A stretch of 64,000 nt of DNA from Sphingobacterium sp. JB170 (GTDB taxonomy: Bacteria; Bacteroidota; Bacteroidia; Sphingobacteriales; Sphingobacteriaceae), in the NCBI RefSeq assembly GCF_900163865.1, contig NZ_FUKU01000042.1:31738-95737 (forward strand). Direction: 5' to 3'. Numbering within the stretch: position 1 is the first letter of the stretch; each line of letters opens with the position of its first letter. Below are positions 45,545 through 53,950 of this stretch, piece by piece. Below the pieces are notes generated by a model. It searched no databases and was not told where the DNA came from. It saw nothing but the letters and a program-made list of their open reading frames with translations. A program made the translations under genes and the position numbers.

Positions 45545-47734
45545 TTAATTCCCTAATTCCGACATGAATTTGATACGCATAAGTTGGATATCTTCAAAGG
45601 TGTAATCCTCCTCCCCCAACTCATTTAAAGCCTCCTTAATGGAGTCTACTTCAGCCGCCCGGAAGTAATCATAAACTTCCTCCTGACGATCACTATCAAT
45701 CATTTCATCGACAAAATAACCAATGTTAAGCTTTGTACCGGAATTCACAATCGATTCCACTTCTTTTAGCAAATTTTCGTAGCTTATACCTTTCGATAAG
45801 GCGATGTCGTCGAGTCCGATTTTCCGATCTATATTTTGTATAATCGAGACTTTTAATGCCGATTTATTTGCGGTGCTCTTGACCACCATATCCTGCGGAC
45901 GATCAATATCGTTATCGGAAACATATTGTTTTATCAACTCTACGAAGGAACTACCAAATTTCACGGCCTTTCCTCCACCAACCCCTTGAATCTGCTTCAA
46001 CTCATCCATTGTAACCGGGTAATGCGTGCACATCTCCTCAAGGGATGGGTCCTGAAAAATGACGAAAGGCGGTAACGTTTTTTGCTTCGCAATTTTCTTA
46101 CGCAGATCTTTCAGCATTTTAAGTAAACCTGCGTCCACCGCATTCGATCCATGTGACAGCACATCCGAGCGCTCATCAGTGGCTTTCTCCATCGGATTAT
46201 TAAGAATAAACTTAATCGGATAGGGGTTTGCTAAGTATTTCTTTCCACTTTCGGTTAAAAATAACAAACCGTAATGGTCAATATCTTTCTTAATGAAATC
46301 AGCAAGCACGGCCTGACGAATCAGTGAATTCCAATAATTCACTCCCAAATGCTTTCCCGAGCCGAACAAAGAATGCTGATCGTGCTTATACGAGGAAATA
46401 GGTTGGTTATTTTGACCGATAAAGACGTTAATTAGGTGATTGTCATCAAATTTATGCCCTTGCTCTTTAATGAAGTTTAGTACTTGAAGGATCGATTCTT
46501 CCGCGTCAAAATACGTCTTCTTTGATCGGCAATTATCACACATATTGTTGCAGCCCATTTCATCGAACTGTTCACCAAAATAATGTAAAATTTGCTTTCT
46601 GCGGCACACCGAAGATTCCGAATAATCGATAACCTCTTTCAGAATTTGTGTTCCAATTTCCCGCTCCGAGACAGGTTTATCCTTCATAAATTTCGTCAGC
46701 TTTTCAACGTCTTTCTCCGAATAAAAAGCTAAACAATTCCCCTCGCCACCGTCTCTTCCTGCACGACCAGTTTCCTGATAGTACCCTTCCATAGATTTGG
46801 GAATATCGTGATGGATAACGTACCGAACATCGGGTTTATCGATCCCCATTCCAAAGGCTATCGTTGCAACGATAACCTCCACATCTTCCATCAAAAATTT
46901 ATCTTGTGTGTCCGCACGTGTTTTTGCGTCCAAACCAGCATGATAAGGCAACGCCTTGATGCCATTGATATTCAACACTTCGGCGATTTCCTCTACTTTT
47001 TTACGACTAAGGCAGTAAATAATCCCCGTTTTTCCAGCGTTTTGCCGAATAAACTTCACGATTTCCTTGACTACATCCTTCTTTGTTCTAACTTCATAAT
47101 ATAGGTTGGAACGGTTAAAAGATGACTTGAATAACCGCGCGTCAGTCATTTGTAAATTCTTACGGATATCAGACTGCACTTTCGGAGTCGCTGTCGCGGT
47201 GAGGGCTATAATTGGTATATTATCCCCAATCCCATTGATCACCTGCCTGATCTTTCGGTACTCGGGGCGAAAATCATGTCCCCACTCAGAGATACAATGT
47301 GCCTCGTCGACGGCGACAAAAGAAACTCTAATTTGTTTTAAAAACTGCGTATTTTCTTCCTTAGCTAATGATTCAGGTGCAACATATAATAGTTTCGTTT
47401 TACCCGCTGAGACATCTTGCTTGACTTTCGCAATCTCTCCCTTATTAAGAGACGAATTGAGGAAATGTGCTATACTCTCATTACCACCAAAGGCACGAAG
47501 TTGGTCTACTTGATTTTTCATTAGCGCGATGAGCGGTGAAATGACAATCGCAGTGCCCTCGCTCATTAACGCCGGCAACTGATAACATATTGATTTACCG
47601 CCACCTGTTGGCATTATAACGAATGTATCTTTCCCTCCTAGGATGTTCGTAATAATTGCTTCTTGATCACCTTTAAAGTTATCAAAGCCGAAAAATTCTT
47701 GTAGATTGTCAAATAATGACTTTTCTATTTCCAT
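45545..47734 (-). CDS. recQ: ATP-dependent DNA helicase RecQ
   Basis: This 729-residue protein has helicase motifs PTGGGKSICYQ (Walker A), DEAHCISEWGHDFR and QETGRAGRDG (motif VI), then the RecQ zinc-binding Cys cluster (CRRKQILHYFGEQFDE with CNNMCDNC), a winged-helix RQC domain and an HRDC domain (about 520-600), followed by about 120 extra residues typical of Bacteroidetes RecQ. It unwinds DNA 3' to 5' in recombination and repair. Two enzymes of KDO synthesis flank it, and it probably shares a transcript with kdsA. Confidence 0.96.
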   Translation of the reverse strand: MEIEKSLFDNLQEFFGFDNFKGDQEAIITNILGGKDTFVIMPTGGGKSICYQLPALMSEGTAIVISPLIALMKNQVDQLRAFGGNESIAHFLNSSLNKGEIAKVKQDVSAGKTKLLYVAPESLAKEENTQFLKQIRVSFVAVDEAHCISEWGHDFRPEYRKIRQVINGIGDNIPIIALTATATPKVQSDIRKNLQMTDARLFKSSFNRSNLYYEVRTKKDVVKEIVKFIRQNAGKTGIIYCLSRKKVEEIAEVLNINGIKALPYHAGLDAKTRADTQDKFLMEDVEVIVATIAFGMGIDKPDVRYVIHHDIPKSMEGYYQETGRAGRDGGEGNCLAFYSEKDVEKLTKFMKDKPVSEREIGTQILKEVIDYSESSVCRRKQILHYFGEQFDEMGCNNMCDNCRSKKTYFDAEESILQVLNFIKEQGHKFDDNHLINVFIGQNNQPISSYKHDQHSLFGSGKHLGVNYWNSLIRQAVLADFIKKDIDHYGLLFLTESGKKYLANPYPIKFILNNPMEKATDERSDVLSHGSNAVDAGLLKMLKDLRKKIAKQKTLPPFVIFQDPSLEEMCTHYPVTMDELKQIQGVGGGKAVKFGSSFVELIKQYVSDNDIDRPQDMVVKSTANKSALKVSIIQNIDRKIGLDDIALSKGISYENLLKEVESIVNSGTKLNIGYFVDEMIDSDRQEEVYDYFRAAEVDSIKEALNELGEEDYTFEDIQLMRIKFMSELGN

Positions 47735-47789
47735 TGATTGTAGGGCAAAAAATTAGATGGACCTGTTACTCTTTTGAGTTTTAAAAACT

Positions 47790-47797
47790 TACTTTTG
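47790..47797 (+). promoter_or_regulatory. -7 element of the kdsD promoter
   Basis: TACTTTTG matches the Bacteroidetes -7 consensus, although no TTTG is found at the ideal -33 distance. Transcription would start near 47803, so a TTG start at 47774 is excluded and the GTG at 47831 is favoured. Confidence 0.5.
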
Positions 47798-47830
47798 CAG
47801 TATTCTAATATAAAAATAGACATTATTTCT

Positions 47831-48796
47831 GTGATACACAACATCGATATTAAAAAGACGGCGATTGAAACATTGGAGCTCGAAGCGAATGCAGTCCAAA
47901 ATCTAACGCAACTAATTGACTACGATTTTGTTCAGGTTGTCGAACATATCCTCGCACTCAAAGGTAGAGTGATCGTTACCGGAATTGGAAAAAGCGCCAT
48001 CATTGCACAAAAGATCGTCGCTACATTCAACTCCACAGGAACACCCGCCATTTTTATGCACGCGGCTGATGCCATTCATGGCGACCTCGGTATCATCCAA
48101 GACGACGACTTTGTAATTGCATTATCAAAAAGTGGAAACACGCCCGAAATTAAAGTTCTTGTTCCCTTTTTAAAGCAAAAAGGAAATGTGCTGGTAGCGC
48201 TTGTTGGCAACTTAAATTCATTCCTTGCGCAAAATGCGGACTTTATCCTAAACACTACCGTAGCCCGCGAGGCATGTCCTAATAATTTAGCCCCCACAAC
48301 AAGCACCACCGCGCAGCTGGCCATGGGCGATGCGATCGCCGTGTCACTCCAAACATGTCGCCAATTCTCCGATCAAGATTTCGCAAAATACCATCCCGGA
48401 GGAGCGCTTGGTAAACAGTTATATTTAAAAGTGAAGAACCTCTCCGACAGCAACGGCAAGCCAGAGGTCAGTTTTGATGCAAAAATAAGAGACTTAATTA
48501 TTACCATTACCAAACACAGATTAGGTGCCACGGCCGTGATTAAAGATGCTCAAGTGATTGGGATAATTACCGATGGCGACGTTCGCCGGATGCTCGAAAA
48601 ACATGAAGATCTCAGCTCATTACGGGCCCAAGACATCATGTCAAAAGCACCAAAAACAATTGAACGCGAGGCCCTAGCTGTCGATGCGTTGCATAAGATG
48701 CGTGAGAATAATATCTCCCAACTAGTGGTCATGCAAGACAATCACTATCACGGCATCATCCACTTACAAGACCTTCTAAAAGAAGGGATCATTTAA
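47831..48796 (+). CDS. kdsD: Arabinose-5-phosphate isomerase, KpsF/GutQ family
   Basis: This protein of about 321 residues starts at GTG 47831 (reads MIHNIDIKKTAIETLELE); an upstream TTG at 47774 precedes the predicted promoter. The SIS sugar-isomerase domain (about 30-180, GRVIVTGIGKSAIIAQKI and SKSGNTPE) is followed by a CBS pair (about 205-320). It converts ribulose-5-phosphate to arabinose-5-phosphate, the substrate of KdsA. It is divergent from recQ-kdsA, so the KDO steps are clustered but on two strands. Confidence 0.93.
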   Translation: MIHNIDIKKTAIETLELEANAVQNLTQLIDYDFVQVVEHILALKGRVIVTGIGKSAIIAQKIVATFNSTGTPAIFMHAADAIHGDLGIIQDDDFVIALSKSGNTPEIKVLVPFLKQKGNVLVALVGNLNSFLAQNADFILNTTVAREACPNNLAPTTSTTAQLAMGDAIAVSLQTCRQFSDQDFAKYHPGGALGKQLYLKVKNLSDSNGKPEVSFDAKIRDLIITITKHRLGATAVIKDAQVIGIITDGDVRRMLEKHEDLSSLRAQDIMSKAPKTIEREALAVDALHKMRENNISQLVVMQDNHYHGIIHLQDLLKEGII

Positions 48797-48860
48797 GACA
48801 AATTACTGTAATATTTTCATATAATTAGAGCGAAAAAGATATAAACGCTGTTATATGTAG

Positions 48861-48868
48861 TACTTTTG
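48861..48868 (+). promoter_or_regulatory. -7 element upstream of the DUF1573 gene
   Basis: TACTTTTG fits the TAnnTTTG consensus 39 nt before the ATG. No clear -33 partner is seen at 19-21 nt. Confidence 0.4.
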
Positions 48869-48906
48869 GCGTATAATTTGATTGTAATACACATATTAAA
48901 ATAAAT

Positions 48907-49284
48907 ATGATGAAGAAAACATTAGGAATTTTGATGGCATTTATCGCGGTAGTTAGCTTCACTGCGATGACAGTAGCTATAGGGGAGTTTAAGTTTGAAA
49001 AGGAAACGCATGATTTTGGCAGCATTCCACAAAACCAACCGGCTTCTTTTGACTTTAAATTTGCCAACAATGGAGATGCACCCATCATCATTAGCGAAGT
49101 AAAACCCTCGTGCGGATGTTCGGTAGCGGAATTCACAAAAACGCCTATTAAACCAGGAGAGTCGGGAACCATTACTGTAACGTACAATGCGGCAGCAAAA
49201 GGTCCTTTCACAAAACAGTTCACTGTTAAATCCAACACGAAGACACCTGTCAAAACGTTAACCGTAAAAGGTAACGTACAATAA
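48907..49284 (+). CDS. DUF1573 domain secreted protein
   Basis: This 125-residue protein has a signal peptide (MMKKTLGILMAFIAVVSFTAMT) and an Ig-like DUF1573 domain (about 27-125): THDFGSIPQNQPASFDFKFAN, EVKPSCGCSVAEF and GTITVTYNAAAKGPFTKQF. The CGC motif may bind metal or form a disulfide. The family is very common in Bacteroidetes and its role is unknown. It is probably periplasmic and forms a single-gene unit with its own terminator. Confidence 0.92.
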   Translation: MMKKTLGILMAFIAVVSFTAMTVAIGEFKFEKETHDFGSIPQNQPASFDFKFANNGDAPIIISEVKPSCGCSVAEFTKTPIKPGESGTITVTYNAAAKGPFTKQFTVKSNTKTPVKTLTVKGNVQ

Positions 49285-49304
49285 TATCTTAATAATCGCT
49301 GTAC

Positions 49305-49336
49305 AAACAAGGCCATCGCAATCGATGGCCTTGTTT
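49305..49336 (+). terminator. Terminator of the DUF1573 gene
   Basis: AAACAAGGCCATCG (49305-49318) pairs perfectly with CGATGGCCTTGTTT (49323-49336) over a CAAT loop. Confidence 0.85.
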
Positions 49337-49454
49337 GGTTTCCGTCATATTGTAATCGTACCGGAACGCCATGACGATATCGTGCGCGGCCATAGGCGAT
49401 CAGTAGTTTTACTGACTTCGCGTATTTCACTCGCTCAGATCTTATTCTTTTTGC

Positions 49455-49462
49455 TAATTTTG
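49455..49462 (+). promoter_or_regulatory. -7 element of the aminotransferase promoter
   Basis: TAATTTTG fits TAnnTTTG 21 nt before the ATG at 49483. A clear -33 element is not seen. Confidence 0.4.
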
Positions 49463-49482
49463 CAAAAGAATTCTAAATACAA

Positions 49483-50691
49483 ATGAAGATGCCAAAAATA
49501 TCAGAAAGAGGCGTAGCGATGCCAGCATCGCCGATTAGGAAGCTAACTCCGTTTGCTGATAAAGCGAAGGAAGATGGCAAAAAAATATACCACCTGAATA
49601 TCGGTCAGCCCGACATTGAGACGCCTGAGACTATGCTTAACGCACTTAAAAACATCGATTTTAAAGTATGGGCTTATACTCCATCAGAAGGGACTGCCTC
49701 GTACAGAAATAAATTAACGGAATATTACAATAAATTAAATTACAATATTGACCCGGAGAATATCCTTGTAACCAATGGGGGCTCAGAAGCAATCACCATT
49801 GCGATGCAGGCCTGCATGAATCCTGGTGATGAAATAATCATCCCCGAACCGTTCTACGCCAATTACAACGGCTTTGCTTGCAGCGCCGACGTGGTGGTCA
49901 AACCAATCATTTCGAGTATCGAAACGGGCTTTGCGCTGCCGGCAATCAGCGAATTTGAAAAACTCATCACCTCAAAGACAAAAGCAATCGCAATTTGTAA
50001 CCCAAATAACCCTACAGGTTACCTTTATTCAAAACAAGAATTAACGGCGCTTAAAGATTTATGTCTTAAACATGACCTATACCTTCTCTCCGACGAGGCG
50101 TACCGTGAGTTTTGCTATGACGGCCGAGAATTTATTTCTCCGATGCACCTCCCCGGACTCGAGCAAAATGTCATTGTCCTTGATACCGTGTCAAAACGCT
50201 ACTCGGCATGCGGTGCTCGAATAGGGTGCTTGATCACCAAAAACAAAGAGCTATACGGTACGGCACTAAAATTTGCACAGGCGCGATTAAGCCCTTCGCT
50301 AGAAGGACAAATTGCAGGCGAGGCGGCAGTCGATACGCCAGACAGCTATTTTCAGGCCGTATCAAAAGAATACACTGCACGCCGCGACATGCTCGTTAAT
50401 GGTTTAAATGCGATCCCTGGTATATACTGCCCAAACCCTGGTGGAGCCTTTTACGTTGTTGCTCAACTTCCCATAGATAATGCAGATAAATTTTGCCAAT
50501 GGATGTTGGAAGATTTTTCTTTTCAAAACCAGACGGTCATGATGGCGCCTGCCACCGGATTTTACAGCACGCCAGGCGCAGGCACAAACGAAGTACGACT
50601 CGCTTATGTACTGAATCAACAAGATTTAAAAAGTGCACTGATCTGCTTAGAAAAAGCGCTAACGATATACCCTGGAAATACCGGTCAGTAA
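49483..50691 (+). CDS. Class I/II PLP aminotransferase (aspartate aminotransferase-like)
   Basis: This 402-residue fold-type I PLP enzyme has the cofactor lysine Lys238 in DTVSKRYSACGARIG, the PLP Asp in LLSDEAYREF and the substrate-binding Arg in VRLAY near the C-terminus. ICNPNNPTG is a strong family signature. It probably transfers amino groups from aspartate or an aromatic amino acid to 2-oxoglutarate; specificity cannot be fixed. It is a single-gene unit followed by an intrinsic terminator. Confidence 0.93.
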   Translation: MKMPKISERGVAMPASPIRKLTPFADKAKEDGKKIYHLNIGQPDIETPETMLNALKNIDFKVWAYTPSEGTASYRNKLTEYYNKLNYNIDPENILVTNGGSEAITIAMQACMNPGDEIIIPEPFYANYNGFACSADVVVKPIISSIETGFALPAISEFEKLITSKTKAIAICNPNNPTGYLYSKQELTALKDLCLKHDLYLLSDEAYREFCYDGREFISPMHLPGLEQNVIVLDTVSKRYSACGARIGCLITKNKELYGTALKFAQARLSPSLEGQIAGEAAVDTPDSYFQAVSKEYTARRDMLVNGLNAIPGIYCPNPGGAFYVVAQLPIDNADKFCQWMLEDFSFQNQTVMMAPATGFYSTPGAGTNEVRLAYVLNQQDLKSALICLEKALTIYPGNTGQ

Positions 50692-50798
50692 GCAATACGC
50701 GCTAATTCTTTGATTCACTTCTCGAAAGCGGAACGGATTAACGGCTGAAGATCGAATAATGCTTCAACACGTTTTATTCGTAACGAATAGATGGAATT

Positions 50799-50825
50799 AA
50801 GCCCCTCCGTGCAGGGGCTTTTTCG
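50799..50825 (+). terminator. Intrinsic terminator downstream of the aminotransferase
   Basis: AAGCCCCT (50799-50806) pairs with AGGGGCTT (50813-50820), followed by TTTTT. The distance from the stop codon (about 107 nt) is somewhat long. Confidence 0.75.
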
Positions 50826-50899
50826 CGTACATGACACATTCAAAAAACAATTTCTACATTCAATCGTTATAAATAGTGTACTAAAACGATAGAACGACT

Positions 50900-51193
50900 A
50901 TGGATAAACTTAAGAAATTTGATTTGATGGCGAAGATTGCCAGAGAACTCGAAGATGTCAGAAATAGCCAGCAGGCAGTTTTAGAGAAAATTGGTAAAAT
51001 CGAAGTTGACAACATCGAACTTGGTGATGCAACCATCGAAAAGACGATACCTGATATCTACCAAAGGACAGCAGACAATGCAGACGCGATCAGGCTAATA
51101 TTAGAATCATTTCAAGAAAAAACCGACGATTTCGGCAACAAAAACAAGGTTGATCAACTCCGTGAACAGCAAGATATAAACAACCTGAAATAG
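50900..51193 (+). CDS. Small charged helical protein, unknown
   Basis: This 97-residue soluble protein starts MDKLKKFDLMAKIARELEDV. Predicted long helices (about 1-35 and 55-97) carry heptad-like patterns, and no cysteine, signal or membrane segment is seen. I recognise no family. It has a preceding terminator, a following very strong terminator and good codon structure, so it is likely a genuine independent gene. A coiled-coil adaptor is possible but not shown. Confidence 0.65.
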   Translation: MDKLKKFDLMAKIARELEDVRNSQQAVLEKIGKIEVDNIELGDATIEKTIPDIYQRTADNADAIRLILESFQEKTDDFGNKNKVDQLREQQDINNLK

Positions 51194-51266
51194 GCTAATT
51201 TATCCGAAAGCGTTCAAAATGTAACCAGCGAATTCGCATGAAATGGAGAGATTTCAAATTCGCTTT

Positions 51267-51309
51267 ATAATACAAAGAGTAGGACATTATGTCCTACTCT
51301 TTGTATTAT
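51267..51309. terminator. Long perfect hairpin between the small gene and bTHX
   Basis: A perfect 21-bp inverted repeat (51267-51287 and 51289-51309) is centred on one base and followed by a T-rich stretch. It is placed to terminate both the rightward small gene and the leftward bTHX gene. Confidence 0.8.
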
Positions 51310-51338
51310 ATTTTTCAACTTGATTCTTACGATTACTA

Positions 51339-51476
51339 CTATTTAGCTTCCTCTTTTACCGCTTCCTCTTTCACAGTCGACTCTGATTTTCTCTTCGGTA
51401 ATGTTCTTGGTCTTTTTTTGCCATAAGACCCCTTTATTATTTTACCTTTTCGAGTTTTTTTATCGCCTTTGCCCAT
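51339..51476 (-). CDS. 30S ribosomal protein bTHX
   Basis: A 45-residue highly basic protein too short for usual gene-length cut-offs. It opens MGKGDKKTRKGKIIKGSYGK and continues with KRPRTLPKRK before an acidic-Lys tail. The MGKGDKKTxxGKI...GSYG core is that of ribosomal protein THX, which binds the 30S head in Thermus and is found in Bacteroidetes. It lies 88 nt downstream of guaB on the same strand and may be transcribed with it. Confidence 0.85.
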   Translation of the reverse strand: MGKGDKKTRKGKIIKGSYGKKRPRTLPKRKSESTVKEEAVKEEAK

Positions 51477-51564
51477 AGTTTTTTATTTTAGTGAATTTTT
51501 GTTTTAGTGAAAAAGCAATTTAAGAAAAATGCGCCAGTATATCAAGTCGCAGACCGTTTAATAA

Positions 51565-53040
51565 CTAACCTCGACTATTGTAATTCGGAGCTTCTTTGGT
51601 AACCGAGATATTATGCGGATGTGACTCGCGTAACCCCGCTCCCGTAATACGTACAAACTGCGCCTGTTTCAAACGATCAATTGTAGGTGCTCCACAGTAA
51701 CCCATCGAAGCGCGTAAACCACCGATATATTGATACACCACCTCTGCCAAAGTTCCTTTATAAGGAACACGCCCGACAATACCCTCGGGTACTAATTTTT
51801 TAATATCATCTTCTACATCTTGGAAGTAACGGTCTTTCGAACCTTGTTCCATCGCTTCCAATGACCCCATTCCACGGTATGACTTAAACTTCCTTCCCTC
51901 ATAAATTATCGTTTCGCCAGGCGCCTCCTCGACGCCAGCGAATAAAGAACCTGCCATAATCGTATCGGCACCAGCAGCAATCGCTTTGGCGATATCCCCA
52001 GTTTGCTTAATCCCGCCGTCCGCGATCACAGGAACACCGGTATCTTTGAGCGCTTTAGCAACCTCGTACACTGCGTATAGTTGCGGCACCCCTACTCCCG
52101 CTATGATACGAGTTGTACATATTGATCCGGGCCCAATACCAACTTTAACTGCATCTGCCCCAGCTTCAGCTAATGCTTTTGCGGCGGCACCCGTCGCGAT
52201 ATTACCGACAATGACCTGTAAATTAGGAAATGCTAATTTAACCTCTTTTAGTTTCTCGATTACACCCTTGGAGTGCCCATGTGCAGTATCAATAGTCACC
52301 ACATCAACTCCCGCATTTACTAATGCGGTGATGCGTTCTAACGTATCTGCTGTAACTCCAACCGCGCCACCCACCAGCAAACGACCATGACTATCTTTAG
52401 CGGCGTTTGGATAATGCTTATACTTTTGTATGTCTTTGAAGGTAATTAATCCCTTTAGAAAACCATCCTTATCGACGACAGGTAATTTCTCAATCTTTTC
52501 ATTTTGCAATAATTCCTCTGCCTGAATGAGATCCGTTCCTTCGGGAGCAACAACTAAATTGTCTTTTGTCATCAAATCCTGAATTGGTCTTTTCATGTCT
52601 TTCTGAAAACGGAGATCACGATTAGTAACGATCCCCACAAGCTTACCTGTTTCGTCGATAATCGGGATACCACCAATTTTATGATCTTTCATAATTTTGA
52701 ATGCATCACCTACGGTAGCCTCAACTTGTAGGGTAACCGGATCTTGAATCATTCCACTTTCCGAACGCTTTACCTTACGTATTTCGGCGGCCTGTTGTGC
52801 AATAGTCATGTTTTTGTGCAACATGCCAATCCCCCCAGCTTGCGCGATCGCAATAGCTAAATCAGCACCGGTAACCGTATCCATCGCGGCCGAGACCAAT
52901 GGGATATTTAACTTAATCTTTTTTGTAAGATAGGTACTTGTATCCACGTCACGAGGTAAACTTTCGGAATAAGCAGGTATTAATAAAACATCGTCGTAGG
53001 TAAGACCTTCAGCTACGAATTTTTGTGGATCTAGTTCCAT
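51565..53040 (-). CDS. guaB: Inosine-5'-monophosphate dehydrogenase
   Basis: This 491-residue enzyme oxidises IMP to XMP with NAD in GTP synthesis. A TIM-barrel catalytic domain is interrupted by a CBS pair (about 95-210). Catalytic Cys308 lies in [15 protein letters not shown], and the mobile flap carries [14 protein letters not shown] textbook Bacteroidetes promoter is just upstream. No guaA is adjacent. Confidence 0.97.
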   Translation of the reverse strand: MELDPQKFVAEGLTYDDVLLIPAYSESLPRDVDTSTYLTKKIKLNIPLVSAAMDTVTGADLAIAIAQAGGIGMLHKNMTIAQQAAEIRKVKRSESGMIQDPVTLQVEATVGDAFKIMKDHKIGGIPIIDETGKLVGIVTNRDLRFQKDMKRPIQDLMTKDNLVVAPEGTDLIQAEELLQNEKIEKLPVVDKDGFLKGLITFKDIQKYKHYPNAAKDSHGRLLVGGAVGVTADTLERITALVNAGVDVVTIDTAHGHSKGVIEKLKEVKLAFPNLQVIVGNIATGAAAKALAEAGADAVKVGIGPGSICTTRIIAGVGVPQLYAVYEVAKALKDTGVPVIADGGIKQTGDIAKAIAAGADTIMAGSLFAGVEEAPGETIIYEGRKFKSYRGMGSLEAMEQGSKDRYFQDVEDDIKKLVPEGIVGRVPYKGTLAEVVYQYIGGLRASMGYCGAPTIDRLKQAQFVRITGAGLRESHPHNISVTKEAPNYNSRG

Positions 53041-53074
53041 ATGGCAAATATCTTTGGAGTTTCTATTTGCCAGG

Positions 53075-53105
53075 CAAAACTACGCTATTTTTAGAATTAA
53101 TCAAA
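53075..53105 (-). promoter_or_regulatory. guaB promoter
   Basis: On the minus strand TTTG (53105-53102) is followed after exactly 19 nt by TAGTTTTG (53082-53075), an ideal -33/-7 pair, 34 nt before the guaB ATG. Confidence 0.75.
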
Positions 53106-53243
53106 AAAAATAAATGCTTTTATATCCAAATGACATTGTGATGAAAAATAGGGTTTTAAAACTTTGGCAACATATTTGCTCGTATTAGCCTATCGAGCTC
53201 TTTATCGAAAATCGATAAAGCAAAACTATTATTATATTTAGAC

Positions 53244-53723
53244 ATGAAAAAAGTATTCTTATCTCTCTTAGCTGCGTCTTTTATCGCTGTTGGTATTCAA
53301 GAAGCTAAAGCGCAAACTCCGTATAATACAGCAATCGGTTTAGGTGTTGATTTAGGAGACGGTGAAACACTTGTTGGTCCGCAAATTAAACACTCTTTTG
53401 GAGGTGCTAACGCGGGAAACGCCCAAGTATTATTTGGGGATAACATCATAACTATTGGCGCGGACTATTCGTACAACCAACAATTCCAGGGCACTAACGG
53501 CCTAGGTTGGTATGTGGGGGTCGGACCTCAAATTAGCTTCGTTGATTACGGTCCAAGAGACGAAACATTTTTTGCAATCCGCCCGGCTGCAGGTATCGAA
53601 TATAAAATTCCATCTGCACCTTTAGCGTTCCACTTCGACTGGAAACCTTGGTGGAACTTATCCCATGAAACGGATTTTGAGCCTTCACGTTTTTCGCTCG
53701 GCTTCAAATTTACGCTTAACTAA
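53244..53723 (+). CDS. Small outer-membrane beta-barrel protein
   Basis: This 159-residue protein has a clear signal peptide (MKKVFLSLLAASFIAVGIQEAKAQ) followed by alternating hydrophobic strands: YNTAIGLGVDLG, NIITIGADYSYN, LGWYVGVGPQISFV, FAIRPAAGIEYKI, AFHFDWKPWWNL and the terminal RFSLGFKFTLN, consistent with a small eight-stranded barrel of OmpX/OmpW size. The function is unknown. It is monocistronic, divergent from guaB, with its own terminator. Confidence 0.82.
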   Translation: MKKVFLSLLAASFIAVGIQEAKAQTPYNTAIGLGVDLGDGETLVGPQIKHSFGGANAGNAQVLFGDNIITIGADYSYNQQFQGTNGLGWYVGVGPQISFVDYGPRDETFFAIRPAAGIEYKIPSAPLAFHFDWKPWWNLSHETDFEPSRFSLGFKFTLN

Positions 53724-53746
53724 GCAACGATAAAAAACACATGTTT

Positions 53747-53780
53747 AGGTCTATACGGTATCCGTATGGACCTTTTTTTT
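53747..53780 (+). terminator. Terminator of the small outer-membrane protein gene
   Basis: AGGTCTATACGG (53747-53758) pairs with CCGTATGGACCT (53762-53773, one wobble), followed by eight T. Confidence 0.85.
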
Positions 53781-53861
53781 ATAGCTATAAACGGAAAATT
53801 TCTATTCCGTTTATTCACGTGTATATAATTTCAAATAACTTCTGTTTCTACAAAATTTTTA

Positions 53862-53869
53862 TAACTTTG
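53862..53869 (+). promoter_or_regulatory. -7 element of the secDF promoter
   Basis: TAACTTTG matches the Bacteroidetes -7 consensus about 82 nt before the ATG. The -33 element is weak. Confidence 0.4.
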
Positions 53870-53950
53870 CGAATCTTGGCTACGTATTATAAAGCTAAAT
53901 TGGACGTAAGATTATATAACTATAACGAATAAATTCACGAATAACAGAAA

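Noticed and set aside
53741..53932. A 63-codon plus-strand frame after the small outer-membrane gene
   Set aside because: It contains the terminator and the secDF promoter element.
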